The position numbers were made by a program, and so were the translations under genes. Below are positions 1 to 13,300 of a stretch of 64,000 bases of DNA, in pieces. The stretch is from assembly GCA_012295275.1 (NCBI GenBank), contig CM022665.1, positions 3,322,667 through 3,386,666 of the forward strand, given 5' to 3'. The DNA is from Chrysomallon squamiferum. Lineage: Eukaryota > Mollusca > Gastropoda > Neomphalida > Peltospiridae. The notes under the pieces were generated by a model. It searched no databases. It saw nothing but the letters and a program-made list of their open reading frames with translations, and was not told the DNA's origin. How positions within the stretch are numbered: position 1 is the first letter of the stretch; each line of letters starts with the position of its first letter.

Positions 1-374
1 TTTTTTTTGTATATTAAATGAAAATTTTAACTGATTTAAGGCTAGAATTTAATATTTTTGTAAAAGCATTTTTGCTGATATAAATATTAAAGATAAATCT
101 GCTATCTAACAAAGTTATGTACTTTTGATATTTACTGTATGAATTTTAAAATTAAATAATCTTCACTTGATATTTGGATTGATTTATACATACTTAAGAT
201 TGTTTGCATAACAGTTTTGTTTAGTTTATGAATATTAATAACAATTTTATTGATGAAAAAAAGTGTTGAAACAATGGGAGTATGCAGAAAGAATTAATTT
301 AAATGTTCTAATAACGTACCAGTTTAGAAGAAAACAATTCATTTGCCTGTTCTCACTGTTTCTCTTTGTTTTAG
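1..374 (+). other. CARF intron, left edge
   Basis: AT-rich sequence leading into the acceptor of the first visible CARF exon. I see no coding exon in it on either strand. Confidence 0.6.
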
Positions 375-564
375 AAAATTGGCGATTCTTATCGTGGGTA
401 TGTTGAGAATGAAGTGGAACTTGACCAGCTGTTGACTCTACACAAGCAGCAAACAGCAAGTTTCTGGGGAACACGCCAGTCACCCAGCCCAGCTAAACCA
501 TCAACAAGACTGATGTGGAAGTCACAGTATGTGCCGTTTGACGGAATGCCTTTTGTTAATGCTG
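375..564 (+). CDS. CARF: CARF exon a (first exon in window)
   Basis: Acceptor TTTTAG, donor GTACGT. Reads in frame from [12 protein letters not shown] to the first part of the [12 protein letters not shown] motif and ends one base into a codon. Further exons must exist to the left because no start codon context is visible. Confidence 0.85.
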
Positions 565-3500
565 GTACGTCTTGCTCTAGTTCACACAGAAAAATACATT
601 CTCCATTAAATGTTTTGTACAATGATTTGTTAACCAAGTTAGTGATTTTTAGCTGAATTTTAATTCCATTTAACTCAACTGAATAGTATATACCAAATAT
701 TAAATATAAATAAAATATTCCATTTATAAAGAAGTATTTCAGTATCAGGAACCTTTGTTTTTGAGCTGTTTTCTAGATCAGCTGTCAGCTGTTTGACGTG
801 CAGCTTTCATCTTGATGAAGGAGATTACTTTGTCCTCCATGGCCAGACTCTTGAGTTCAGGTGTTTTTTTTTTTAATTTAAAAAACCAAAAACAAATATC
901 CACAGAAGGCAATACAAGAAATTCCAAACTATCCTATTTGTTATTTTCTGAAATCAGTTGTCATTTACTGAACAGAAATATATATATAACACACATTTTC
1001 CCTGTTACCGAGATGGCTTGTTTGAACATTAATGATTGTTTTATATTATTGTTTTAGGAAGCAGGGCAGTTGTGCAGGAATGTCAGTATGGACCAAGAAG
1101 AAAAGGTAATCCATACAAAAAAACAGTGGAAGATAACTCCAAGGTTTATAAACAGACATGCCCTGCTCGGTGAGTTACACTTTAATTTACTGAAATTTAA
1201 TTTATTTATTTCTCATTTGTTTGATCTAATTATGGATTTCATTATAACAGTATTTTGTATTTAAAAAAAAAAGAAAAAAAGATGTACTGTATCAAATCAG
1301 TAAGTAATAAAAATCAATAAGCATTTCTGAAAGTTAGTTCTGTCATTCACATTTCTGTTTGGAAACAATATTCAGAAATATAAAATTTTAATACAAGCGT
1401 TTATTCATCAGAATCTACATTAAGAAAGTGAAGAAATTTCCAGAATTTGCTGTTGATCTGAATGTTGATAAGAGATCACTAAAGATTGCAATGGATAAAG
1501 CTTTTCAGGAATTGAAGGACCGAGGTATTCCAGACAGCTATGGTGAAGAAAGGTATTTATAACCAGCTGTGTAATAATATTTTATCTGTTAGTTTGTTAT
1601 TTACAAAAAACATTTCTCATAAGTTATTTAATAATTGTGTTCACAAAAATCTTAATTTCAGTTTTTATAATTATTTGGAATATTAGACTAAATTTTTATA
1701 TATATATGTATATATTGTTCATTGTAGGTATTATATTCAGCTTCCAACAGAAAATGCTCACGAATTTCATGATGAACCTGTCTCTGCACCTGTGGCAGCA
1801 GCTCCTAAATACACACCAAATTTAGAAGTAATGAAAGAGGAGACAGATTTACCAAGCAGACGTTTGCATCCCCAGGTTGCCAAGAAGATCAGGGAGTTGG
1901 TTGCTGGTGGAGAGACCAAGGTTTATAATATTCGACGACAACTCAGGTAGGCTGTGATGTTGCTAACATCATCATTCATCAGTGTTGTCATTACCCTGTG
2001 TATATGTGGAAGTGAGGTTTGGTTTGTTGTTAAGTCTTTGAGTGTTGGTATGATTCTCAAAACTCAATTGTTGAAAGGAAATAAATTATATTTGAAGAAA
2101 CCATGTTATCTTAGTCAGTGGTGTTTATGCAGGCTTGTTGTCATGTTGGGTGAAAGTCTTAGCATGCAGTTTCCATAACCGTGTGCTGTCCTCAGCCAGA
2201 TGACTGCTTTCCAGTACTCATCCAGTTTGTCTCTTTGTCAGCTGGCTGGTCTTCCCCTAAATAATTTCCCTTCACATCTAGTGGTGTAGTTATTATTAAT
2301 GATATTCAGACAAAATGTTGCCAAACTCTGTTGAACTATTTTTGTTTGAAAAATAAAGTATTATACTGAATTATTCACTATGCCAGTAATTAATAAATAT
2401 ATTTTTTTTACAAGTATACTGGTTTCCAGAGATCCTTTCTTTTTTCTTTTTTTTTCTTTTGTTTCAAATTCTGTTTCAAATTTACACTTCTTATATTTAT
2501 GAGAAATAATTGGTGTAATGTAAAGACTATTATTTTTATTATAATAAACCATTCTTTTTGTTTAATTTTTTTCGTTTTGTCAATGAATAGAATCAAAAGA
2601 AGAAAATAAGTTTTAATTATATTTCAGAATGTTTGTTATGCGAGAGGTTTGTCATGGAAATGTACCTGAGCGTCATGATCTCACTTTGTTCCCGACTATT
2701 AATGATCTCAAAAATCACATTCACCAAGCACTGCGTGACATTGAAAATGGAACACTGCCCCTTACAGCCTCAACTGTAATTTTATCTCTATTCATTCATT
2801 TCTATTATTTATTTATTTGTTTGTTTGTATACTTATTTATTTATTTATTTATTTTGATTAAGAAAATTATTTCTTCAGATAGCATAATACCTCTGTTTAA
2901 GAAGAAAATATTAAAATTATTTTACTAGTAAATTACTTTGTTCAGCTTTATTAAAACAGACATGGATATGAACCAGTAATGTGTCAGAAAGCAAATCAAG
3001 GTTGTGAGTTTAAAGCAAAAAATTTCAAAAAAGTTTCTCTTAAATTTCTGACAAATAATTTTAATACAATACTGAATGGAACAAAAAAAAAAAAAAAACT
3101 TGACAACCCCCCCCCACTGATTATGCCACCTTTGCATTGTTGTTTTATAATAATCAACCTGATTATTTGTTAATTTTTATTATAAGTTAAATGTAGAGAT
3201 AATAACTACACACGACAAAAGTGGATCATCTAATTCCAATCCTGACTTTGAACACTCAGATCCAACTATGTGGGTTGGTATGCCTTTATCTCAGGATGCT
3301 CCAGTACCAGAAACTGTCACTGTTACACTGACACAGAATCCAGAGGAAGGTAATCAACACACTTTACAAATGTTTTGTCTTTTGAAATAACAGTTTGGCT
3401 GTGACCAGAAATATTTTGGTAAATCTGAATTTTATTTATGTTTTTTTTTGGTATTTTTTTCCTCTTTCTGTTGGTTTAGACAAAAATGTTTGGTTTTTTT

Positions 3501-4708
3501 ATAAATTATATTTTGTTTAATTTTCTTACGATAACAGATAATAAAGATTTGCAATACATTAAAAGAAACAAAAAAACCAACAAACCAAAAAAAAAATAAA
3601 CATAGTGGTCAAGATTTATATGTGCATATTAAACTGACAGGTAATACAATAACTTGGCCTTTATAAATATATATATATATATATATATATGTTTTTTTTC
3701 TTTATTTCAGATGGACATCATATTGTTTCACGTATAGAAACACATCTTAGTGATGGCACAACCCAAGTCAGTACAACATTAACACCTGAAACAGCTCAGT
3801 TACTTTCTAAACTTCACCCAGGCATGTTTCCAGCTGGCAGTCTATTACAGGTATACATTTTTTACTTTCTGCTCGTTTACTCACCATTTACTCTGTTAGA
3901 AAATAGTGCCACACATGATTTGAATGTTTGGTTAATGTTTATTAGGAAGAGATAAAATTTCAATAATTAGACAAAACTTGTTTATAGTGCACTTGAAAAA
4001 AACAACAAAAAAAACATGTCTAGCAAAATATTACAGGTTTTGATCTTCAGCAAAAATACTTCGAAAGTTTACGAAATGTTTCTTTGTTTGTATTATTCAG
4101 CTCACTCCAGCAGCAGTGACCCATCTACAACCCAATACCCAGCAGATCATTGTCACTGATGAAATGACTAATGGTGCCATAGCTCAAGTGAGTGAAATGG
4201 AAACACAGCCACAAGACAGCAGTGCACTGGATTCTGGTGCAACTCTCCATGTTGTAGACAGCTCTATGATAAACTCTGACACAACAGATGAACAAAATAA
4301 CCTTGCCATTTCTATGGCAATACGTAAGCACAATTTTAATTGTAAAATATATGTTTGTTTTTTTGTTGTGTGGATTGTTTTCATGAAATGAGTCCAGTTT
4401 AATCTTAATTTCTAAGCTTCATCTGATGCCTTAATTATATTAGTCCTGAACTAGAGAAAATTGATTCAAAATGAGAATCGTTTTTGATATCATTTATTTT
4501 TATTATCTGAACTGAAATAAATATATATACTGTTGAAATAAAACTGATAAGACTGAAATTTCGTAAATTTTCAAAATTATTCACCTTTGAATTTCAAAAC
4601 TTTTTGTTTTGTTTATAACTTTAAGAATTATTTATTGTTTCAGGTGAACATGAATTAGAACAGTTGGATTCAGGTATTTCAGAACAAGACATTTCACTGG
4701 ATGCTTAA
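375..4708 (+). CDS. CARF: Calcium-responsive transcription factor (CARF/ALS2CR8 family), 3' part, nine exons
   Basis: Nine exons with GT-AG borders (375-564, 1058-1169, 1412-1552, 1728-1946, 2628-2775, 3187-3349, 3711-3850, 4101-4323, 4644-4708) join to 1401 nt, an exact multiple of three, giving 466 residues and a TAA stop. The first five exons carry the conserved ALS2CR8 core: a [12 protein letters not shown] motif split over exons 1 and 2, then [10 protein letters not shown], a cysteine at the end of exon 2 (QTCPAR), and a basic helical part ending near RHDLTLFPT. The last four exons encode an acidic, Ser/Thr/Gln-rich tail of the kind found in transactivation regions. In mammals CARF is a nuclear DNA-binding activator of calcium-induced neuronal genes such as Bdnf; the same role here is inferred. 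The start and N-terminus lie upstream of the window. Family assignment is from remembered motifs, without a search. Confidence 0.85.
1058..1169 (+). CDS. CARF: CARF exon b
   Basis: Acceptor GTTTTAG, donor GTGAGT. Completes the split glycine and reads [20 protein letters not shown], the cysteine-containing, basic core of the ALS2CR8 domain. It ends two bases into an arginine codon. Confidence 0.87.
1412..1552 (+). CDS. CARF: CARF exon c
   Basis: Acceptor CATCAG, donor GTATTT. Encodes [13 protein letters not shown] followed by a helical segment ([19 protein letters not shown]). Phase is kept on both sides. Confidence 0.85.
1728..1946 (+). CDS. CARF: CARF exon d
   Basis: Acceptor ATTGTAG, donor GTAGGC. 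Encodes [16 protein letters not shown], an alanine/proline linker, then [18 protein letters not shown] and [11 protein letters not shown]. The second half looks like a helical nucleic-acid-binding segment. Confidence 0.86.
1947..2627 (+). other. CARF intron, 0.7 kb
   Basis: The first 350 bases are less AT-rich than their surroundings and could be a decayed repeat, but no terminal repeats, poly-A tail or coding frame could be shown. The rest is low-complexity AT sequence with a pyrimidine tract at 2431-2465. Confidence 0.5.
2628..2775 (+). CDS. CARF: CARF exon e
   Basis: Acceptor ATTTCAG, donor GTAATT, ending on a codon boundary. Encodes [18 protein letters not shown], then [20 protein letters not shown], the end of the conserved domain. 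Confidence 0.86.
3187..3349 (+). CDS. CARF: CARF exon f
   Basis: Acceptor TATAAG, which lacks a strong pyrimidine tract, and donor GTAATC. Encodes an acidic, Ser/Thr-rich stretch ([19 protein letters not shown]). The frame joins exon e at a codon boundary and leaves one base for exon g. Confidence 0.78.
3711..3850 (+). CDS. CARF: CARF exon g
   Basis: Follows a (TA)n run and an oligo-T tract; acceptor TTTCAG, donor GTATAC. Encodes [20 protein letters not shown] and onward to AGSLLQ. Ends on a codon boundary. Confidence 0.82.
4101..4323 (+). CDS. CARF: CARF exon h
   Basis: Acceptor TATTCAG, donor GTAAGC. Encodes a Gln/Thr-rich acidic segment ([20 protein letters not shown] and onward), as expected of a transactivation region. 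Leaves one base of a split arginine codon. Confidence 0.82.
4644..4708 (+). CDS. CARF: CARF last coding exon
   Basis: Acceptor TGTTTCAG. Short acidic C-terminus ([20 protein letters not shown]) ending in Ala and TAA at 4706-4708. Confidence 0.82.
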
Positions 4709-5720
4709 CAACAAATTAATATTTTGTCTAATATATATATATGTATAAATATTTATATATATATAAAACAATTTGTATCGTATGATACGTAAGTGCTCAC
4801 ATGGAATCCTACAAACACATGCACACATTTCCAAAATATTTAAGGTGATAAATATGCATATATTTCACTTAAAGGGCATTTCAAACAGCACGTGTACACA
4901 CAGTACACAATTTAAGATATGAAGAGAAAAAATGTTTCTATAAATTTCTGAGCTGAATTAAAAGCGAAAAGTAGAACAAAATATTATTAGAAAACATATT
5001 TACGATTCGTGATTCAAGTAATTCCTAGTGTGATCCAAGTATGTAATTTAGTGGTGTTACCAAGCCACTCAGTCTTTGATGTTACAGGTTTACTGAGCAG
5101 TTTAATCCTTCGTGCTCCACACAATCAGATTATTAGTAACATCCAAACCTTTAAGTGTATTGAACCTGGCAGAGATGTATTGAAATTTCCATCAATCACT
5201 CAAATGTTATAAAAAAAAAAATTAAAGACGTAATTGATGAGTGTGGAGGTTTATCAAGTTCACGATTACACACACAAATATGCATGCACAAACCCAGACA
5301 AATTTTAATATGAGATTATTTTATGGAGATGACACAGTGAAGTTCATTATATCTGTGATGATGATAAAAGATTCAGGATAAAGCAGTATTTGTATGAGAT
5401 ACAGGAAACTATCTGTTAATCTTGGAATAATGAAGTATTTATAACCAATTAAAGATGGAAATAAATTACAAATATTAATATGACTTACATTTTGTACAGT
5501 TGTTGAAATTTCTCAAAACTGCCAAATACATATAAATGTTTTCTTAGCTTTCCAACTTGTTTCAGCTTTACATAACATCAGTTACTTCCATCTCACATTG
5601 TTGTTAATAATTTGTTTACTTTTTGGGTGTGTTACTGAAAGTTGTTTATTACATTTATTTAATTATCCAGTTGCATTTTCATGTTACCCTTGCAGTTTGT
5701 ATTTTTAAAATAAAAAATGA
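4709..5720 (+). other. Putative CARF 3' UTR with two poly(A) signals
   Basis: Non-coding sequence after the CARF stop. AATAAA occurs at 5460-5465 and 5709-5714. Neither can be confirmed as the used site without transcript ends. A short (TA)n run sits at 4731-4763. Confidence 0.45.
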
Positions 5721-8170
5721 AAATTAAACATTAGGATTATTGAACATTTTAAAGCTTTGATGTATATATTATTTGACTCGGTATTTTATCTGTTGTTTGG
5801 TGCATTTCCTTTCATATGTGCACTGAAAGAAAAAATGTAGAAACATGGATGTTAAGAAATGTAATTAAAATAGTTATAACATTTCTGAAAAAAACAAAAA
5901 CTGTTTATGACTGTTTATCATTTCTAATTTTTCATGATTTATATAGATTAAATAATACCTACCATTATGGTGGTACTCAATATTTTAAAACATTTTTATT
6001 TTTTTATTTTGTATTTATTTTCATTTTATTTCCTTGCTCCATTTTTGGAACTGGTAGACTAAAAAAAAAAAAAAAATCTAACATGCTAAGATTTTCTGTT
6101 TTCACAGAATATTTTGTTTTGTTTATGTAATATTTATTGTTGTGACTGAAAACCTTTGTGATATGTTTCAGGTTGTGTGATTTGGTTTTCCCTGATCCTT
6201 CAGTGAAGGACTATTTCATTTTTTTCTTTTTCATCAGACTATATAAATAAATAAGTAAATAAATAAATTAATTTTATGAATGGTTTTGTTTTGCTGCAGT
6301 AATCAGTTTGGTTAAATGTACTGTTTCAGATTGGTGCTATAGTAATTGACAGTGCAATATTAAAATGGCTTTGCAGAATCATTACCTGATAGATTTGAAC
6401 ATCATAAATATCTATAATATTATTCAAAACATTTTTCTTTTTTCCTCAGAGTTTAAAATTAATATTACATGACATTTACTTGTAACTGAACATCTTTGTT
6501 TCGGCTGTATTTAACGACGAAATTTAAATGATCTATATAATTATTCATAACTTTATTGGGTTTCTTAAGTTTCAAAACAAATTTTATTACAGAAATTATA
6601 TTTTATCATTTTATTTTAAGTTTTCATTTTGAAATTTACAACATAATTTGTTTTTCCTAAAACAAGTTGTAAATAGAGGGCTTAATGTTTTTGTTTTTTG
6701 GGGATCTTCATTTCTGTTATCTAAGACACAATGAAACGTTTAAATGTTGGAACTGATTTTATTATAATATAATGAATTTCAGTGTTATTATTGTTGATTG
6801 ATGTATTTTGATTTTTCTTGTTTTTTACTGTTTGTATTATTTATAAAGCTGAGTAAAGTATTTGAAAAAGACATCTTTTTTTTTGTCTTTAAAATATTTG
6901 ACATTTTTAGAGAGTATATAATGATTTTCTTATCTATAGTTACTGTTGGAAAAGCTTTTACAATGTCCACAAAACAACAAACAACTTTTTCATTAGGAAT
7001 ATTATGGTGTCTGTTACTTTCATTTTTGAAAACTCCAACCCCCACCATCCAAAAAAACCCCAACAATGTAACTAAAAATATGTAAAATCTAATGTGTGTA
7101 AAAATCATTTGAAATTTATATCCTTCAGTTCCATTTGTTTTATTTCATGCTTACTGAAAAGAAAAAATTAAAACATCTGAAAATCCCAATATTTTATTGA
7201 TTTTACACATATTATAGTTTCCCATAAATAACCACCACTTAATATTGTATAATATACTTGTCTATGCAATTTTTATAACAGCATCATTAATTGCAAAATT
7301 TAATTTTCATGAAAGACATTTTGCTGTTCATAAGCAAGACATATTCTCTGATATCACATTAAATGTATTCTATACACTATTCAAATACATGCACATAATT
7401 ATTATGTATGATAATAAGAAATGAAAAAAAAGTGCACATTTACTTGAACATACTTAAAGAAATAAATTCTTTACATTATTCTTCACCAATATGGTTTATC
7501 ATTATTTACGGTTTTCTCATTCACAACCACTTAGTAATTCCCAGTATTCACTGAATGTACAAAAAAACAACAAAACAAAAAAAAAAACAAAAAAAAAAAA
7601 AAAAAAAAGTAAAACAATCTACGGTAAACCATTAAATAATTTAAAAGTTTGCATTATCTGACATTTTTGTTAACATGCTTAAATTTCACTACTTCCTTTA
7701 AAACCTAAAGCTTTTCTAAAACTAAAATATTCCACATTTTGTCTTTATCAAGGCACTTTAGCAGTTATAATTTAAGTATACTGTACAAAATCAAATAACA
7801 TTATCATGAGCGGTTTGAAATGGTCAAATCACTAACATTTTCTTTATTATATGTAACTGTACATAAGTTCAACAGCTGTCGAGTAGAAGTGTATTTACTT
7901 AGCTAAAATTTAACATTTAAAAATGAATGTTCTAGAATAAATTTCTACCATCTGGTGAACATTCCTTCTTTGACTAACAATATGATCAGTCGGTTGAGGG
8001 GTCACAGCTGGAAAATTCTAAGCAATGACTTCTAAATGAAATATATTGTGACCTAATCATGCATCATTACATCAAATGTACAAGGACAAGAAATAAAATA
8101 TAATTAAGTGGACTATATTTTAACATCTTTGCAGTTAAATGCATTCTCAAAAACAAATACACTCTTTACA
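5721..8170. other. Intergenic DNA between convergent CARF and giantin
   Basis: AT-rich spacer of about 2.4 kb holding short poly-A and poly-T runs (6061-6076, 7576-7609). No coding exon, RNA gene or mobile element was recognised. Short open frames here are low-complexity artefacts. Confidence 0.55.
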
Positions 8171-8567
8171 TTTATTTATATGTATCACAACTGCATTGAA
8201 AAATTATTACTGTTTTGTTGTAATTGTTTTTAATCAATAAAATAAAAAATAAGTAATAAAAATACTGTAAAATGTAGCAAATATTTCACTTGGAAATAAA
8301 CACTAACTTTTCATTCCTCATTGGAAAAGTGGTCTTCTTGTAAAAGAAAACCCCAGACATACTGGAATGTTAATAAAGATATCTCGTAATAAAATTTACA
8401 TATGTATATGTGAACATGAACAGGCACTGACTTGCACAATGAAAAGACAAGAATGTATTGATAGTGGTCTTCTGAACCAATTTCCTGTTCCATCTTGTTC
8501 CCCAGTAATTTAGTATGACGAAGTGATACACTCCAAATACACACCACGTTCTTACAGTTCCTGACAG
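8171..8567 (-). other. Putative giantin 3' UTR
   Basis: Between the giantin stop and the first downstream minus-strand AATAAA (8171-8176 read as TTTATT on the plus strand). The signal is about 390 bases after the stop; use is inferred. Confidence 0.4.
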
Positions 8568-8700
8568 TTAAATGAAACCAGTGAAACAGGAGATGATGAG
8601 GATGTGGAGGAGGATGAAGTATGCCCACAGCAGAGTCCGAATCCCAGGACGTAGGCGCATCATTCGATTGAGTTGCCTGCTGGAAAAGTACAAGTATTCC
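8568..8700 (-). CDS. GOLGB1: Giantin exon 20, C-terminal membrane anchor and stop
   Basis: Encodes GEYLYFSSRQLNRMMRLRPG, then a hydrophobic segment of about 20 residues ending ISCFTGFI and TAA. A tail anchor with only a few lumenal residues is the hallmark of giantin-type golgins. Confidence 0.88.
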
Positions 8701-9734
8701 CTGAAGTGAAAACAGATAACAGCAATTTTTACAAGCCTACTGGAAGGAAAGAACAAGTTCTAAAGCTGTTGTCATGCAGTGTTAAAAAAAAACAATTAAA
8801 ACAAAAAAAAAATACATATGCTACCAATGAACAGTATTAATTTAATTTACTTTATTTAACTGAGTTAAAAATCTAGCAAATATGTGTTAACATTCAACAA
8901 TTAGAACAAAACACAAATATATAAAAATTCAATTTTTTTTTTTTTATAGTTGCATAAATCATAATCAGAGAAAGTAGATACCCATACTTTTTTACATTCA
9001 GCCATCTCTGAAATCGTTGGCAATAACCAAAACCATGACGAGCTGAAAATAAAACAAGTCAATGTTATTGTCAGTGTTTTCGTAAGTCTTTGTAATATTT
9101 GATAATTAAATACACTTTGGTAATGTAACAATAAATTTATATACTTGCATACAATTACAGCTTAAAATTAATTTTGAAAGAGAATTTTAACATTATAAGC
9201 AAAGTAAAGGAAATGCAATAAGAGTAATAAAGCAAGTTAAAAATAAGAAAAACTTACTTAACATAGGACTGATTTCCCTTATTTTTGATTCTTCAAACTC
9301 TTCCATATCAAGTTTTACCTTGGAGTGAAAACGTGTAAATTATTATCACATCACAAAAATGCAGAAATACGTACAGGTAACATTATACTTCATTTACTTA
9401 CAAATAAATTATTTAAAACCTTTTTGTGACACATTTTAAGAAGTCTATTTTGTCCTAGACTTGCATTTAAATCATATTTATTTGGTACATACATATATTT
9501 TTTTTTAGTAAGATGTGATGTTTTAACAAAAATGTGAAAGAAATAAGTAAAATAAAAAAATTACCTCCTTCATGATTGACGAAGCTTGCAGCTGCAGCTG
9601 TTCCTGTAACTGACCAACCAGTTTCTCAATCTGAGTTCTTTGTTCCTTCTCTAGCACCAAACTCCTCTCTAACTCAGCACATTTCTTAGCAGCTAAATCT
9701 CTTTCTTGTTCCAAAGATTCAACTCTGAGAGGGG

Positions 9735-9765
<31 letters not shown>

Positions 9766-10297
9766 GGTTTCAATTAGTGAAAGAAATCACAAACGTTTTT
9801 CAGTAACTGCATTTAATTAGTTCAGGTGGTATTAATGAGTAAATTCCAGTAAATAAAATAATTTTAAATTTTACAGTTCAAGCTAAATTAAATTACAGAG
9901 CTGATTTAAAACCTGAAATGATGAACAGAATAATTCTTATTACTTATGCTTGTTAATATATGTGTGAGATAATGCAACTATGAAAGATAATTGTAAAAAC
10001 AGATTGTTAAAAAAAAAAATAATAATAAATAATAATAATAATAATTATCTCATACTTTTTCTTGCAAATTTTCAGTTCATCATCTTCTGGCGTTGTTACA
10101 ACATGTGATGTCCTCTGAAGAGATTCACTCACTGATCTTCTTTCTATTTCTGAAAACTGCAGTCATAAAGAAAAGGAAAATTCTGAGAACATTGTAACAT
10201 TTGTTTTTATATGTAATACTTTCCTTGGTCAATCACTCAAGTAAACATTTTGGTATTTAATTATTAATAATATAACAAACAAACAAACAATAATAAA

Positions 10298-10353
<56 letters not shown>

Positions 10354-13300
10354 GAACTTTTCCATGTGAAGCCAATAATTATTTAAAAATTGCAGAAGTA
10401 ATAATAGGGTTTTTTCTTTTGTTTGTTTGATTTGTTTTGTTTATTTGTTTACACGTCATTGCCAGCAGTGACTATAGTTAATAATACTTTTTTCATTAAC
10501 AACGACATTGATCATTGTATGTTCAAACTGTTTGTCATTTCAAAGAAACATTTATGTTACTTTGTAGCTCATTTTGTTTTTTGTCACCTTGAATAAATTA
10601 TTTCTTCTGAACAAATTTATTTCTGGAGATATTTATTTTAAATCATTTCTTATTCAAAGTAAAAAGCGTGTTAAATCCAGTTAATATTTTCTTACAGCAG
10701 CAACTACTATTTAAAACACAACAACCTGTTAGAAAATTTCAAAACTCGACTTATGATTACAAATGATCCTACAGCTTCTACTGAATAAATAATCATTAGT
10801 TAGTATATTACAAAAAAAATAAATCAACTGAATGATTTAACTTTAGAACCTATTTTCGTTTCTTTTTTCTTTATAAAAATTAATCTTGTGTTAAGGACTC
10901 TTTAAACTATTCTGAATCTACCTACCTTCACTTGTGTGCTGAGGTGTGTTTGGTACAATTCACGATACTGCTGTTGCATGGCCAGACACTCTTGCTCTTT
11001 TTCTCGCAAAGACTTGGACAACTTGCCCAGCTGGAGGTTCAGGTAGCCTCTGTCTTCAGCCAACTGGCTCACCTTAAATACGACAGTTCTGATTAGTGAC
11101 ATGAATATCTCTGAGCTGCATGTTATTTACAAACATTATGACTTTTGTTGATGAGATAAAATGGCTAATTATTATTTCAGTTAGCGAGTTCCTGGGTTAT
11201 TAATTCAGTTTAAGTAATTTCAGGATTTTTGTTTAAGTCAGATATTTCGAAATTCAAAAGGATGAATATAGGTGTTAGCTGTTCAAACCATATTCATTAA
11301 AGCTTTTATTTGTATCCTTCCATCTGTGAAATGAACAGCACTTCATGTAATCTTTTTTCATTAATTTACCAAAATAAACCAATTTATCAGACAATTTCTT
11401 TTGTGTTATGCTTATTAAAACTTGACCAACCTGCATTGCCAGCTGCTGACATCTTGCCTCACGTTGCTGTGTACTGTGTAGAGCCTGGTTCAATTCCAGC
11501 TGAACCTGGTTCTTCTCAACTAAAGCTTTCGAAAACTGCTGCTGTAGTTTGTCGTATTCTGCCTGGAATTTTCCTGTTTGATCAGTTCCTGCTGCTGCTA
11601 CATCTAGCTGTGCTCTCAGGGTTTTGTTGTCAAACATCAGCTGCTGCAGCTTGGCTTCAGTTTGAGAGAGTTGTTGCTGTAGTTGTGAATTCTCCTCAGC
11701 CATTGATTTGCTTTGACCCTCAAGATCGTCTACTCTTCTTTGAAACACTTCTTTCTCTCTTTCCAGATGTTCTTTCTGTTCCACATTAAAACTGATCTCT
11801 CGACTCACTGTATTCAGTTCTTGGATTTTGTCGTTCAACTCTTCAATCTGATGAGCTAAACTGCTATTGTCTTTTAATACTTTGTTATACTGCTCATTCA
11901 ACATGTTAAACTCTGCTTCTATTGACATAACAGAAGCCATTTTATTCCTCAACTCATTCTCATGACTTCTTAAGGTTTCAATTTCAGAAGCTGATTTTTC
12001 AAGCTCTTCTTTGTACGTTTGTTCAACATTCAGCAAATACTTGGTTTGTTGTTTTTGTTTTTCCAGTTCTTCAATAAGCTGACTAATGTATTGATTTTTA
12101 CTGGCTAATTCTGATTCTATTTCTTTCAGTTTAGCATCAAATGAATCAACACGTTTATTCTGAGTAGTGGATAGCTCAAGCTCATTCTCCAGTATTTGTT
12201 TCTCCTTTTCAAGAGATGTATAACTGGTTTGCAACAAACTCAGTTCTGTCCTTGTAGACTCAAGTTCTTCTTCATATGCTGAGGCTTCTTCAAGCTTCCA
12301 AGACAAACCATCAGTTTTATCTTTCAAGCTCTGATTTTCATTCCTCAACTTTGTGAGTTCAAAGGTATTAACTTCAAGATCATTTTGCAGTGCTTCTGTT
12401 TCCATGACCTTCAAATTCAGATGACCAATTTCTTCTTTCAGTTCAGTATTTTCTCTTCTTATATTATCCAGTTCCTGGGATGTTTCACCGATTTCATTCT
12501 CAAGGGCACTCAGTTCCTGAATCTTCCAATTCAAGCCATCAATTGTTTCTTTCTGAGACTGTTTCTCTTTGTTTGCTAAAACTAAATCTTCTCGGAGTGC
12601 TTCAGTTTCTTCAACTAACTGATCCCTGTCAGATTCAAGTGAAATAATTCTGTCTTGTAATTCAGCCATAGTAACTTGCTGTTCTTCAAATCTGGTCACC
12701 TTTTGAAGTAAAAGTTGTTTTTCTTCATTGACAGAATTTAGTTCTTCTTTAACTCTATTATTTTCTTCTTCAACAGAAGATAATTTTGTTTCAAGGTCAT
12801 TTATAATTCCTGAATGCTGCTCACTGACAGCTAAATCTTCTCGTTGTTTGGAAAGAAAAAGTTTGCTTTCTTCAAGTTCTTTTTTCAGTTGTTCGTTATC
12901 TTCTTTAAGGCTCTGAATAATATTCTGAAACTCACTGTTATCTGTAAGAAGCATGTTATAATGGTTTTGCTGATCTTTCAGTTTGTTTTGTGTACTGTGC
13001 AGTTCTTGCTCCAGTGTTTCGTAACGAGTCAAAGTCTCTTGAACCTGTTCTTGTTCTTTCTCAAGAGAAGCCCTCAGATTATTTAGTTCTCTTTCTAACT
13101 GATCTGCTTTTTGTTTCTCAGAGTCTCTTTCATTTTCAATCTCACTAAGAGCTCTGTCACTGTAACGAGCTTCGTGCATTTGCTGAGCTTCATCAACCTG
13201 TACTTGAAGTTTTGATTTTAAGCGTTCAACTTCAGCACTAAGTCTATGAACTTTGTCATTCATGTCGACATTATCATGATACAAACGTGAATTGTCAATT

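Noticed and set aside
1947-2330. More complex intron stretch as a SINE
   Set aside because: No tRNA-like A and B boxes and no poly-A tail seen.
11275-11430. Extension of giantin exon 14 to the in-frame stop at 11275
   Set aside because: The frame after LAMQ loses the coiled-coil pattern; a GT donor at 11430-11429 joins in phase to exon 15 (VSQLAED).
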